From Levyella massiliensis (GTDB taxonomy: Bacteria > Bacillota > Clostridia > Tissierellales > Peptoniphilaceae), in assembly GCF_000308275.2 (NCBI RefSeq), contig NZ_HG529491.1, forward strand, positions 356,699 through 420,698: a stretch of 64,000 nucleotides of DNA, in the 5' to 3' direction. The position numbers and the translations under genes are program-made. Positions 25,874-34,486 of the stretch are shown one piece after another. The notes beneath the pieces are model-generated. The model was not told where the DNA came from, did not search any database, and was given only the letters and a program-made list of their open reading frames with translations. The stretch's first letter is position 1. Each line of letters begins with the position of its first letter.

Positions 25874-26749
25874 ATGGCTTTATTGGCACAAAAACTGCAT
25901 ATGCTCACAGGGCTCCCTTTGCTGGCGAGTCGCGTTCTCCTAGCGATGGCAGTGTTGCTTTTCACCTGGGCGTTGCTTGCTGCAGGCAGTCGGCTTTTGC
26001 ATCGCTTTATTGAGGAAGGCACGGATTTGCCGAAAAAAGCGCGTTTTCGCACGTTCTACTTTTTGCTTTATAACGTGCTTCGCATTGTCGTTTGGATGTA
26101 TGCGATTGCTTTCATCTTAGATACTTTTGGCATTCATACCGCTTCTGTTTTAACGGCCGCTGGTATCGGCGGTATTGCGATTGCCTTGGGGGCCCAATCC
26201 GTTGTCAACGATGTTATTTCCGGTGCCTTATTGCTGCTGGACAATTATATGAACGTCGGCGACTATGTAGCACTCAAAGATGGTGTCGTCGGTGAGGTGC
26301 AGGAAATTCGTCTGCGTCACACCATCGTACGCGGCTACACCGGCATGCGCTACATGGTGCCCAATTCAAAAGTGCAGGTGATTACCAATTACGGCAAGGG
26401 ACCGTTGCAAGCGGACGTGACTGTAGAAGTGCCCTACAGCGTTTCACCCGAAACCGTAAAACAGCTGGTGCAGGATGTCAGCCACCGCATAAAAACGCAG
26501 CATGCCAAGGAATTCGTGACGCTGCCTTACTTTATTGGCGTTGATAAATCAAATGCACTCACCTATACCGTTGCGGTAGGTGCCCGTACGGATATTAAGC
26601 ATTTTTGGTCTGCCGCACGCCTGGTGCGCGCGTTGCTCATTGAGGCACTGCAAAAGGAAAGTGCCTGTTACGAGGGAACGTGGCCATCGGTGGCAATCCC
26701 TGCAACGCATACGGCAACAACGCAAGAGACAGGAGTAAAAAAGCCATGA
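25874..26749 (+). CDS. mscS: Small-conductance mechanosensitive channel
   Basis: A 291-residue MscS-family channel. Three membrane helices (about 15-40, 60-85 and 90-120) are followed by the pore-lining helix with the Gly/Ala pattern AAGIGGIAIALGAQSVVNDVISGALLLLDNYMNVGDYV (about 95-133). The cytoplasmic beta domain has a typical VGEVQEIRLRHTIVRGYTGMRYMVPNSKV stretch. It opens under hypo-osmotic stress. AAGGAGG precedes the start. The TGA stop overlaps the ATG of the small DUF951 gene (ATGATG), a linkage that is common in Firmicutes. Confidence 0.92.
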   Translation: MALLAQKLHMLTGLPLLASRVLLAMAVLLFTWALLAAGSRLLHRFIEEGTDLPKKARFRTFYFLLYNVLRIVVWMYAIAFILDTFGIHTASVLTAAGIGGIAIALGAQSVVNDVISGALLLLDNYMNVGDYVALKDGVVGEVQEIRLRHTIVRGYTGMRYMVPNSKVQVITNYGKGPLQADVTVEVPYSVSPETVKQLVQDVSHRIKTQHAKEFVTLPYFIGVDKSNALTYTVAVGARTDIKHFWSAARLVRALLIEALQKESACYEGTWPSVAIPATHTATTQETGVKKP

Positions 26750-26937
26750 TGGACGTTCAAGTCGGCGATGTGGTACAGCTTAAAAAGCCACATGCCTGTG
26801 GCAACAACGCATGGACGGTACGGCGCACCGGCATAGAATTTCGGCTGTGCTGTAATGGCTGCGGACAAGACTTATGGATGTCGCGACGCGACTTCGAAAA
26901 GCGATTTCGCCGCATCCGTCGTGACCAAAATCAGTAA
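26746..26937 (+). CDS. DUF951 small zinc-ribbon-like protein
   Basis: A 63-residue protein that matches the DUF951 family: VQVGDVVQLKKPHACGNNAWTV, then GIEFRLCCNGCGQDLWMSRRDFEKRF. Cysteines in HACG and CCNGC could bind a metal. It is basic and probably binds nucleic acid, but no function is established. The ATG at 26746 overlaps the mscS stop and follows AGGAG at 26731-26735. It is the last gene of the operon that starts near walJ and is convergent with the PfkB-family gene 3 bases downstream. Confidence 0.85.
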   Translation: MMDVQVGDVVQLKKPHACGNNAWTVRRTGIEFRLCCNGCGQDLWMSRRDFEKRFRRIRRDQNQ

Positions 26938-26940
26938 CAG

Positions 26941-27858
26941 TTATTCAATGCGGTGAATCTTCACTGCCGCACTATGTTTTACAATGGAATCCCGAGACGG
27001 TAGCGTTTCTGCTGCAAAGGTGGCGTTAGCACACCCTTGTGCGGCCGGAAACGCTTTTTTTGCTTCATTGGTGCGCATATAATTGCCGATAAACCCGGCG
27101 ATATGTGCCATATTGGCATAATCGGACGAAACGACAGGCAACTGTGGTCCATCGGCTTGAAAAACGGCGCCCTGCGTCACAAAAAAGGAACCGTCTTCTT
27201 CCAGATCCACCAACACATTTTGCGCGCCGCGTTTTCGCAGCTCTTTCGCATAGCCGATGGCTTCTTGTTGGGTGACGACGTCCTTATCAAACAGCTCCGC
27301 TAAATCGTCACAATTCGGCGTGATAAGCAACGGCTTTCGACGCAATTGATTTTGCATGGCGGATGTCTCCACAATGGGCAAAAAAGCAGCACCGTTGACC
27401 GTTGCAATATCAAACATGCGTTCATAGATAGATTCATTTAAATTTTGCGGCAGCGATCCTGCCACGACCAGGTAATCCCCTTCCCGAATGCGCGATAAAT
27501 AGTAGAGCAAATCATTGACTTCCGGTTCGGAAATGTCGGAGCCATGGCCTGAAATGCGTGTTTCCACGCCGTTAATCCACAATGTCATATTAAGGCGTGT
27601 ATTGTTTTTCACCCGAATAAAATCATTTAAAATGCCTTCTTCTTCCAAAATATCTTCCACGTAGGAACCGGTTTGTCCGCCGATAAAGCCGGTGGCGGTG
27701 GTGGGCACGTCCAGCGTATGAAGGATGCGGGAAATGGTAAGCGCTCGTCCGTCCACCGACAGACATTCTTCCCGAGATGCATTCACCGTGCCGGGCACAA
27801 GAGCATCCAAGCGGGTGACGAAATCCACCGAGGGGTTCAAAGTAACGGTATAGATCAT
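26941..27858 (-). CDS. PfkB-family protein with degenerate active-site motifs
   Basis: A 305-residue protein aligned by eye to 1-phosphofructokinase/tagatose-6-phosphate kinase (FruK/LacC). The N-terminal IYTVTLNPSVDF, the GFIGGQTG turn, NNTRLNMTLW, GDYLVVAGSLPQ and ITPNCDDLAELF all fit. Two catalytic signatures are lost: the sugar-binding GGKGIN-type motif reads VDGRALTIS (35-43), and the GAGDSM-AGF block with the catalytic Asp reads SSDYANMAHIAGF (244-256). Activity as a sugar-phosphate kinase is therefore doubtful; a binding or regulatory role is possible. It has AGGAGG before the ATG and no sugar-transport neighbours. The frame is intact, so it is a maintained gene. Confidence 0.75.
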   Translation of the reverse strand: MIYTVTLNPSVDFVTRLDALVPGTVNASREECLSVDGRALTISRILHTLDVPTTATGFIGGQTGSYVEDILEEEGILNDFIRVKNNTRLNMTLWINGVETRISGHGSDISEPEVNDLLYYLSRIREGDYLVVAGSLPQNLNESIYERMFDIATVNGAAFLPIVETSAMQNQLRRKPLLITPNCDDLAELFDKDVVTQQEAIGYAKELRKRGAQNVLVDLEEDGSFFVTQGAVFQADGPQLPVVSSDYANMAHIAGFIGNYMRTNEAKKAFPAAQGCANATFAAETLPSRDSIVKHSAAVKIHRIE

Positions 27859-27911
27859 AGGCCCTCCTTTACATGGTTGCGGCAGAACCGCACATTGTTT
27901 ATTGTACCATG

Positions 27912-29231
27912 CTACGCCGGTTTTAAAGCATTTTGCGAAGCCTTAGGCGACATCTCTTCTTCGCGATTGCCGGCACGCGGGCGCACCACTTCCATATGGG
28001 GGGAAAGATAGAGCGGCATCGTCGCGCGTGCGGTGTCCAGATCTGCCGGTGCATCAGCAGAAAGGGTGGCCGACCCGATGACTTTTGTTCCGTAACGCGT
28101 CCGAAGCTCTTCTACGGCCTGCCCCACACGTTCCCAGCGATCGTGCCGTCGGATGTCCGAAAAAAATCGTGTCTGTATCGCGTCATACGCCGGCCGCAAC
28201 TGCGTGGCAAACAGTGTCATAGCGCGTACGGGACGCTGTACATCCCATAGCGCAAGCGCCAAAGGTGTGGCTTCCTGCGAAAGCGATGGTGCGCTCTGCG
28301 AGGGGTAGGGCAGGCGCTTAGTGGCATGGGTGGAAAAAAGTTCACAATTGCGCACCCATACAGCAATCCCTTCCGCTGCCAATCCGGCCCGGACCAGACG
28401 CTGCTGTACTTGATCCGCTAATTGCAGCATAGCGACGGTAATTTCTCGCTCTGTTTTTAAATCATGCGGAAACGTGGTGCCGCAGCTGATGCTCTTTTCC
28501 ACCGGTCGGAACCCGTAGGGCATAACGGGGGTGGTATCCTTGCCCTGCGCGGCCAATTGCAGGCGGACACCATTGCTGTGGAAGCGATGATGGATGAGGT
28601 GCGGATCGGCTTGGGCCAGCGCACCGATGGTACGAATGCCGAAGGCGTGCAGCGCCCGTGTGGTCTGTTGTCCCACAAAAAGCAGACTTTCGACCGGCAG
28701 CGGCCACACCGTTTCGTGAAAATTGGAGGCATCCAGTAAGGTCTGCGCATCAGGCTTTTTGAGATCACTGCCGAGCTTCGCAAAGATTTTATTATCGCTG
28801 ACGCCGATCGAAACCGTAACGCCCAGCTCCTTGCGAATGCGCCGCCGTATCTTTTGCGCAATTTCCCATCCGTCGCCAAACAGGCGCTGCGAACCGGTCA
28901 CATCCAGCCAACATTCATCCATACCAAAGGGTTCCACAAGATCCGTAAAGTCCAAATAAATGCTTTGCGCCAGCTTTGAGTAGGTATGGTATCGCGCAAA
29001 GTGCGCTTCCACGGTGATCAACTCCGGACATTTTTGTTGTGCCTGCCAGATGACCTCACCCGTTTTCACACCCTTTCGCTTTGCCTCCGGCGATTTGGCC
29101 AGAATGATGCCGTGTCGTTCCTCAACCGAGCCGGTGACGGCCATGGCTTTCCCGCGCAACGACGGATCGTAGGCCTGCTCGACAGAGGCGTAGAAGCTGT
29201 TCATGTCCACATGGAGAATATGGCGTTGCAT
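27912..29231 (-). CDS. dinB: DNA polymerase IV (Y family)
   Basis: A 439-residue translesion polymerase. ILHVDMNSFYASVEQ (5-19) carries the first catalytic Asp, PFGMDECWLDVTGS (about 100-113) the Asp-Glu pair, and VTVSIGVSDNKIFAKLGSDLKKPD (about 138-161) the fingers/palm motif. A helix-hairpin-helix thumb (TTRALHAFGIRTIGALAQ) and a little-finger domain follow. The protein lacks an obvious beta-clamp motif at the very end, but a QSAPSL-type or QNALKPA segment could serve. It resembles the clostridial UmuC/DinB clade that is longer than E. coli Pol IV. It diverges from the XRE gene. Regulation by LexA is not visible in the gap. Confidence 0.9.
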   Translation of the reverse strand: MQRHILHVDMNSFYASVEQAYDPSLRGKAMAVTGSVEERHGIILAKSPEAKRKGVKTGEVIWQAQQKCPELITVEAHFARYHTYSKLAQSIYLDFTDLVEPFGMDECWLDVTGSQRLFGDGWEIAQKIRRRIRKELGVTVSIGVSDNKIFAKLGSDLKKPDAQTLLDASNFHETVWPLPVESLLFVGQQTTRALHAFGIRTIGALAQADPHLIHHRFHSNGVRLQLAAQGKDTTPVMPYGFRPVEKSISCGTTFPHDLKTEREITVAMLQLADQVQQRLVRAGLAAEGIAVWVRNCELFSTHATKRLPYPSQSAPSLSQEATPLALALWDVQRPVRAMTLFATQLRPAYDAIQTRFFSDIRRHDRWERVGQAVEELRTRYGTKVIGSATLSADAPADLDTARATMPLYLSPHMEVVRPRAGNREEEMSPKASQNALKPA

Positions 29232-29326
29232 AGAGCCTCGTTTCTAAGGAGAGCGATAGGGACGGATGCGTCCAGCAACCATCGCCGGATTTCGTAAAAT
29301 CGACATATCGCGAAGCGGCAGAGAAC

Positions 29327-29371
29327 TTGACAAATATTGCCGGCGCATTACAATAGAAGAAGATAATCTTC
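29327..29371 (+). promoter_or_regulatory. XRE operon promoter with a perfect operator-like dyad
   Basis: TTGACA at 29327-29332 stands 16 bases from TACAAT at 29349-29354. The perfect dyad GAAGAT-A-ATCTTC (29359-29371) follows immediately and would cover the transcription start. A second short dyad, CGCAG-N5-CTGCG, lies at 29391-29405. Autoregulation by the XRE protein is inferred. Confidence 0.7.
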
Positions 29372-29453
29372 ACATTGCATAGTCAGTATACGCAGGTAAA
29401 CTGCGCTTGTCAAGGGAAAAAGGAAGAATAACTTCTTAGAGCGGGGGGAGAAT

Positions 29454-29861
29454 ATGAAGTTTGGGGAAAAAGTACGCGCCTTGCGGGAAGAGAAGGGGAT
29501 GACGCAGAAAGATCTGGCGGAAGCGTTACAGGTCTCCACTCGTACGGTGGTGAGTTATGAACGCGGTCAGAGCTATCCGAAGCAGAGAAGGGTGTATGAC
29601 CGTTTGGCATCGCTTTTTGATGTGGAGACCAATTATTTATATATGGAAGATGAAGCGGCGGGACAAACCGGAGCGTCGGCCGAAATTCCGTTGCAAGGGA
29701 CGGATCGCGAGGCAGCGGAGCGTCTTGTGCAGCAGGCCGGTGTGCTTTTTGCCGGCGGCAGGCTCTCCGAAGAGGATAAGGATGCCGTGATGCGCGCATT
29801 GCAGGATGCCTATTGGCAGGCACGGCAGGAGAAAGCCCAAGAGGATCGCCATGCGCATTGA
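29454..29861 (+). CDS. XRE-family regulator (ImmR-like)
   Basis: A 135-residue repressor. The helix-turn-helix spans about residues 5-60 (FGEKVRALREEKGMTQKDLAEALQVSTRTVVSYERGQ is typical of the Cro/CI fold). The C-terminal half, after YMEDEA, is an acidic helical tail of the kind seen in ImmR-like proteins whose stability is controlled by a partner protease. The start follows GGGGGGAGAA. The 3' end overlaps the ImmA-type protease gene by 11 bases, and a perfect dyad overlaps its own promoter. I infer autorepression relieved by cleavage. Confidence 0.88.
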   Translation: MKFGEKVRALREEKGMTQKDLAEALQVSTRTVVSYERGQSYPKQRRVYDRLASLFDVETNYLYMEDEAAGQTGASAEIPLQGTDREAAERLVQQAGVLFAGGRLSEEDKDAVMRALQDAYWQARQEKAQEDRHAH

Positions 29862-30357
29862 GGAGCAAGTGCAGGCGCTGGTTCGAGAATATCAAACGAG
29901 CGACCCCGAGGAATTGGCCAGGGCGTTGGGCATGCGTCTCTATGAGCGATCGGATTTTCACCAGCTGGCAGGGATGTTTGCACGTGTGGCGGGACGAAGC
30001 TGTATTTTTCTGAATGCCTCGCTTGACGACGATCGCCGCCGCCTGATTCTGGCGCATGAGTTGGGCCATGCGGTGTTACATGGTGCGCAGGAAGACGGCG
30101 TACAGGACGTTGTGGCGTTTACATTGCTCAATATGACCGACCGCGAAGAATACGAAGCCAATGTATTTGCGGCGCATTTGCTGTTGGATGAGGCAGAAGT
30201 GCATCGTCTGGCCGAAGAAGGCTATGACATTGTCTCGCTAGCTAAGATGCTGCATACGGACATCAATCTTTTGCTGATTAAATTACACGAAATGCAGAAG
30301 AAGGGGTACGCTATGCGCTTGCCGGAAAAACCGCGGGCGAATTTTTTGGAAGGTTAA
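29851..30357 (+). CDS. ImmA/IrrE-type metallopeptidase
   Basis: A 168-residue zinc peptidase of the COG2856 family. The gluzincin motif HELGH is at 69-73 (RLILAHELGHAVLHG), and the third ligand is the Glu in YEANVFAAHLL (about 105). Family members cleave XRE repressors, as ImmA does for ImmR of ICEBs1. I use the ATG at 29851, which overlaps the XRE gene by 11 bases; the frame is open to 29806 but that part lies wholly in XRE coding sequence. The gene precedes an ABC exporter by 25 bases. No integrase, relaxase or phage gene is nearby. Confidence 0.88.
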   Translation: MRIEEQVQALVREYQTSDPEELARALGMRLYERSDFHQLAGMFARVAGRSCIFLNASLDDDRRRLILAHELGHAVLHGAQEDGVQDVVAFTLLNMTDREEYEANVFAAHLLLDEAEVHRLAEEGYDIVSLAKMLHTDINLLLIKLHEMQKKGYAMRLPEKPRANFLEG

Positions 30358-30382
30358 GGCGCAAGACGATTTGGAGGTAGTC

Positions 30383-31939
30383 ATGAAAAAGACCGGAAAA
30401 TTTTATGCAGCGGTGCTGTTTACGATCCTCGCAGCAGCCGGGCAGATTGCGTATAATTTCACACTGATCCCTTTGTTTGAAGCGTTGCTGGCGGGAAATT
30501 TATCCGGCGTTTTCCGAGCTTTTTTACTGATGGCGGCAGTGCTTGTCTTAATGGTGGCAACGCTTTGTCTGCAGGAATATTTCCAGGGCATGGCGGTCGC
30601 GGATACGCAGCGGGTGATGCGCAGCAATATTATTGCAAATCCGCAGAAATATGAAATCTCAAATTTGATTAACGATATGGATTTATTGGAGAAGAATTAT
30701 TTGCTGCCGTATTTTTCGCGCGTGCAGATCATCAGCAATTTCGTTTTTTGTTTGGCTTCATTGCTGTATTTGCATTGGCTTTTAATTGTATTAGGCGGCG
30801 TATCCTTTGTCATAATGATGTTCTTATCGCAACGGTTGGGGCCATTTTCTAAAAAAATGATTGAAGAATATGCGCAGGACAATGAGCGTTTTGTCCAAGA
30901 AGTGACGGATTTTCATCAGGGCAGACGCGAATATCTGTTGTTCCGTCTGCTGCGCCGTTTTCGCCATTTGCAGGAGGGGATTTTCAAGCAATATTATCTC
31001 GACACCATGCGCTATAAAACCCGCAATGTCTTTGTACAAGGGGCATCCATGGGCGTGAATTTAGTCGCGCAGATTATGAATCTGGTCGCCTGTGCGGCGA
31101 TGGTGACGGCGGGGTTATTGTCGCCGGGGGCATTTTTGACCGCCGGCAACCTTGTGGGGCAGCTGTTCAACTCCATTGGTGAGCTGCCGCAATTACAGAG
31201 TAAGATGAACGGCGCGAAGGCGCTCGTCGAGAAATACGCGCGGGAAACGATGACGCAAGACCCGCAATTGGCGGTCTGTGAGAAACAAATCGCGCTGAAA
31301 CAGATCGAAAAAGCCTTCGGCGCAAAGACAATTTTTCAAAATTTATCCGTTTCCTTCACGTTGGGCCAAAAATATCGCTTGGTCGGTCCCAGCGGTTGCG
31401 GGAAGTCAACGCTCTTGCAGATGATCTACGGGAATGTGCCATGGGATGGCGGGGAGATTGCGCTGGATGGCCATGTACAAAGCCCGTATCAGGGCGCGGA
31501 AAACATGGCGTATATTTCGGAGAAGAACTATTTGTTTGAGGCGTCCATTGCGTTTAATATGACGCTCGGTGAGGACTATCCGACAGACGAGGTTGAAGCC
31601 GTGGCCAAATCTTGCGGCATTTTGAACTTTGCGGGGGAAGAGGGACTCAACTATCGCATTGAAGAGAATGGAGAGAATATCTCCGCCGGAGAAAAGCAAC
31701 GCATCATTTTAGCACGCGCCCTGCTGCGCAAGAAAAATATTCTGCTTTTTGACGAAGTGACCAGTCACTTGGATCCGATGAGCGCCCGTGAAATTGAAGA
31801 GCGCATTCTGAAAGATCCGAAACTGACGGTGCTGTTTGTCAAGCATGGGGACGTAGAAATGGATGCGCTGTTTGATGAAGTGATAGCCATGGATAAAGTG
31901 CAGGCGCCAATGGAGACACAGGCCACCGTGGAAGGATAA
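30383..31939 (+). CDS. ABC exporter, fused membrane and ATPase domains
   Basis: A 518-residue half-transporter. Residues 1 to about 290 hold six membrane helices of the type I exporter fold; about 310-510 hold the ATPase. The Walker A motif is VGPSGCGKSTLL, the signature loop is ENISAGEKQRIILARALL (LSGGQ replaced by ISAGE), and the Walker B is ILLFDEVTSHLD. The H-loop is FVKHGD. The start is ATG at 30383 behind GGAGG at 30373-30377. It follows the XRE-ImmA pair in one operon and ends at a terminator. Export of a peptide or drug, or self-protection, is likely; no substrate gene is visible. Confidence 0.85.
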   Translation: MKKTGKFYAAVLFTILAAAGQIAYNFTLIPLFEALLAGNLSGVFRAFLLMAAVLVLMVATLCLQEYFQGMAVADTQRVMRSNIIANPQKYEISNLINDMDLLEKNYLLPYFSRVQIISNFVFCLASLLYLHWLLIVLGGVSFVIMMFLSQRLGPFSKKMIEEYAQDNERFVQEVTDFHQGRREYLLFRLLRRFRHLQEGIFKQYYLDTMRYKTRNVFVQGASMGVNLVAQIMNLVACAAMVTAGLLSPGAFLTAGNLVGQLFNSIGELPQLQSKMNGAKALVEKYARETMTQDPQLAVCEKQIALKQIEKAFGAKTIFQNLSVSFTLGQKYRLVGPSGCGKSTLLQMIYGNVPWDGGEIALDGHVQSPYQGAENMAYISEKNYLFEASIAFNMTLGEDYPTDEVEAVAKSCGILNFAGEEGLNYRIEENGENISAGEKQRIILARALLRKKNILLFDEVTSHLDPMSAREIEERILKDPKLTVLFVKHGDVEMDALFDEVIAMDKVQAPMETQATVEG

Positions 31940-31970
31940 AATGCATAATAGGTAAGATTCATAATACAAG

Positions 31971-32010
31971 AGGCGGCGGCCTTCGCAATGCGAAGGCGCG
32001 CCGCCTTTAT
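31971..32010 (+). terminator. Terminator after the ABC exporter
   Basis: AGGCGGC at 31971-31977 pairs with GCCGCCT at 32000-32006 around an inner perfect CCTTCGC/GCGAAGG hairpin, followed by TTATG. The T-run is short. It lies between convergent genes and may serve both. Confidence 0.65.
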
Positions 32011-32048
32011 GATTCCATAGTTTCGTTTGTGGCTATGGACGTACGTGG

Positions 32049-33008
32049 TTATTTTGTTTTTTCTTTCAGGCGCACAAAAAGCTGCTTATTGCCAAATTCA
32101 GAGACGGCACGATGGGCCACTTCAAATTCATGAAAGGATTCAATGAAGGTGACAAGCTTCTGATGGCCATAGTTACGTACGTCAAAGTCCGGGAAGCGCT
32201 TGGAGAGTTGATTGCCCAAGTTAGCCAAGGAGATCCAATCCTCCTCATCGGAGTTTTCACGCACAATGCTGCGCAATGCTTTTCGTATGGCCAAAATGGT
32301 CGTTTGCGGGCGCGGCACGTCGCGCTTGCCGTTTTTTTTGGCATCGCCACAGGATTTGGAATCGTTGTTGCGCCCTTTTTTCCATTCCTTTCGGCTCAGA
32401 AGGGCCACATCCTTGTGCTCACCGGAATCACCGGTAACCGCTTCATTCGCTTTGCCAATGGATTTTACGTGCGGCTTGCTTACGGATCCTTCGGCCACAT
32501 GGAGCGACTTTACATTGGGCGCTTTACCGGCATCGTGCTCATGTCCCTCTTCCTCTTCCGCTTCTGCGTGGGAGGCAAACAGGATATCCAGATATTTAAA
32601 CGTATTGCAGGCCGAGATAAAGGCGTTGGGCGTCTTACTTTCGCCCATGCCGATGACGGTCATGCCCGATTCGCGCAAGCGCGAAGCCAAGCGGGTAAAA
32701 TCGCTGTCGGAAGAGACGAGGACATAGCCGTCTACCGATAACGTATAGAGAATGTCCATCGCATCGATAATCATGGCCGAATCGGACGAATTTTTTCCTT
32801 CCGTATAGCTGTATTGCTGAATGGGGGTGATGGAATTGTCCAGCAGCACCTCTTTCCATCGATTGTTGCGGGTGCTGGTCCAGTCGCCGTAAATGCGGCG
32901 ATAGGTTGAAATGCCGTAATTCGACACTTCGTCAAAGATGATTTGGATGTATTTCGGCGAAATATTTTCCGCATCGATCAATACTGCAAATCTTGTTTCA
33001 TCGCTCAT
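32049..33008 (-). CDS. NYN nuclease-fold protein with OST-HTH domain
   Basis: A 319-residue protein. Residues 1 to about 150 form a NYN/PIN-like (LabA-type) domain: FAVLIDAENIS (7-17) with the first acidic residue, SSDSAMIIDAMDILY (about 74-88) with the second, and DGYVLVSSDSDFTRLASRLRE (about 93-113) with the catalytic acidic cluster. A low-complexity basic linker (150-235) leads to an OST-HTH/LOTUS domain (about 240-315, IRKALRSIVRENSDEEDWISLANLGNQLSKRFPDFD), which binds RNA. The combination is known in bacteria and suggests an RNA-processing enzyme. It overlaps DUF368 by 11 bases and ends the cysK operon. Confidence 0.85.
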   Translation of the reverse strand: MSDETRFAVLIDAENISPKYIQIIFDEVSNYGISTYRRIYGDWTSTRNNRWKEVLLDNSITPIQQYSYTEGKNSSDSAMIIDAMDILYTLSVDGYVLVSSDSDFTRLASRLRESGMTVIGMGESKTPNAFISACNTFKYLDILFASHAEAEEEEGHEHDAGKAPNVKSLHVAEGSVSKPHVKSIGKANEAVTGDSGEHKDVALLSRKEWKKGRNNDSKSCGDAKKNGKRDVPRPQTTILAIRKALRSIVRENSDEEDWISLANLGNQLSKRFPDFDVRNYGHQKLVTFIESFHEFEVAHRAVSEFGNKQLFVRLKEKTK

Positions 33009-33912
33009 AATCCACCTTTTCTTCCAGTTTACTGAATTGATAGCTGATCCCGATGCCCACGAGAAGCATGACTAAGCCGAAGAGCACGGCAATCGGTAAA
33101 GAAAGCTGTGCTTTGGCCAGGCCTTGCGGCGTGAGAGCCGGGAAGATGATCGCCGGGAAGATACCGAAGGTCGAACCGACAACCATGCCTAAAATGGCAT
33201 GGAACAGCGGTGCGTAGTGATGTCGGAAACACCAGGCGACAACTTTAGAGAAGAGGATGATGCATAAAACGGCGCCTGCTGCAAAGGGGATCAGCATGCT
33301 GAAATCCACGGCAGCAATGGAAGCAGCCATCTTGTCATAGAGTCCGAAATAGATCAAAAAGTTCGAAGGACTCATGCCCGGGATGATAAAGCCGAAGGCA
33401 ACCAGCACGCCCGAGAAAAACCAAACCACCGGGTTCGGGGTCATGGCGGGCAGGTTCGAGCCGAAGGACATTAAGACGACGAGCAGAACGGCACAGACGA
33501 CAAGAATAACCAGATCAGAAGTCTTGCGTCCTTCTTTGCCTGCCTGTCGATAGAGGCTCGGGAAGGTGCCGATCACAAACCCTAGGAACAGGCACACAAA
33601 TTGCGCTTCATATTGTCCGAAGGCTTTTTCCACAAAGACGGAAAACAGAAAAACACCCAGCAGTCCGCCGATGCCGATGGGAACGAAGTAGCGCACATTG
33701 CGCCAGAATTCCTTGCGGATATTTGCCAGAAAAGCAATCATCGGTTGGTAAATGCCGAAAATCACGGAAAGCACCCCACCCGAGAGGCCGGGCAAAATAG
33801 CACCGATGCCGACGAGCGTCCCTTTGATCAAACGGATCAATAGTGACGCCGGATCGGAGCCTTCATTGGGCAGCTTGGTCTGCGAGGCGTTTGCTATGTT
33901 TTGTTCTTTCAT
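32998..33912 (-). CDS. DUF368 polyprenyl-phosphate transporter, PopT-like
   Basis: A 304-residue polytopic membrane protein of the DUF368 family. The two inverted halves carry the matching motifs KGTLVGIGAILPGLSGGVLSVIFGIY (about 30-55) and VLVAFGFIIPGMSPSNFLIYFGLYDKM (about 168-195), with about eight to nine helices. DUF368 proteins (PopT) have been shown to recycle undecaprenyl phosphate across the membrane. The start overlaps the cysE stop by 4 bases, and the end overlaps the NYN gene, so it lies within the cysteine operon. That context is unusual. Its partner in lipid recycling, uppP, is 10 kb away. Confidence 0.88.
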   Translation of the reverse strand: MKEQNIANASQTKLPNEGSDPASLLIRLIKGTLVGIGAILPGLSGGVLSVIFGIYQPMIAFLANIRKEFWRNVRYFVPIGIGGLLGVFLFSVFVEKAFGQYEAQFVCLFLGFVIGTFPSLYRQAGKEGRKTSDLVILVVCAVLLVVLMSFGSNLPAMTPNPVVWFFSGVLVAFGFIIPGMSPSNFLIYFGLYDKMAASIAAVDFSMLIPFAAGAVLCIILFSKVVAWCFRHHYAPLFHAILGMVVGSTFGIFPAIIFPALTPQGLAKAQLSLPIAVLFGLVMLLVGIGISYQFSKLEEKVDYER

Positions 33913-34484
33913 GCCTCATCCTCCGATGGATCGCCAGAGACCTCGTTTTTTGCCGTGGCATCCTTTTGTGTAGCAGGAATAATACGGGCGGGTACCCCTA
34001 CGGCCGTTGCGCCGGCCGGCACATCGTGCATGACCACAGCCCCGGCACCGATTTTGGCGCCATCGCCGATATGAATGGGGCCGAGCAGGGTCGCATTGGC
34101 ACCGATCAGAACGTGATTGCCCACGATGGGGTGACGCTGGCCCTGAATGGATTCGACACCGCCCAACGTGACACCGTGATACATGTGCACAAAATCACCG
34201 ATTTTTGCTGTCTCGCCGATCACAACGCCCATGCCGTGATCGATGAAGAAACATCGCCCAATCTCTGCGCCCGGATGAATCTCAATGCCCGTACGATTGC
34301 GGGCATCTTGGGAAATACGTCGCGCTTCATAGAACTCGCCGCGCAAATAAAATTCATGCGCAATATCATAACTGGCCAGCGCGTCCGTAATGGGATACAG
34401 GTTGGTGGCTTCTTCAATGGAACGGCAGGCAGGGTCGAGTTCCATAATATAGGCCGCCTGCTCTTTCCAATCTCTTTTTTTCAT
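33909..34484 (-). CDS. cysE: Serine O-acetyltransferase, short EpsC/SrpH type
   Basis: A 191-residue left-handed beta-helix acetyltransferase making O-acetylserine from serine and acetyl-CoA. The hexapeptide repeats run from GIEIHPGAEIGRCFFIDHGMGVVIGETAKIGDFVHMYHGVTLGG (about 67-110), with the conserved catalytic His/Asp pair in DHGMG and MYHGVTLGG, through VLIGANATLLGPIHIGDGAKIGAGAVV. The N-terminal helical domain is short, as in the epsilonproteobacterial and anaerobe type, and lacks the long E. coli N-terminus. It starts 2 bases after the cysK stop, so O-acetylserine and cysteine synthesis are co-expressed. Confidence 0.93.
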   Translation of the reverse strand: MKKRDWKEQAAYIMELDPACRSIEEATNLYPITDALASYDIAHEFYLRGEFYEARRISQDARNRTGIEIHPGAEIGRCFFIDHGMGVVIGETAKIGDFVHMYHGVTLGGVESIQGQRHPIVGNHVLIGANATLLGPIHIGDGAKIGAGAVVMHDVPAGATAVGVPARIIPATQKDATAKNEVSGDPSEDEA

Positions 34485-34486
34485 GC

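Noticed and set aside
29851..30357. Part of an integrated phage or ICE
   Set aside because: XRE-ImmA pairs mark such elements, but no integrase, relaxase, att repeat or structural gene is present nearby.
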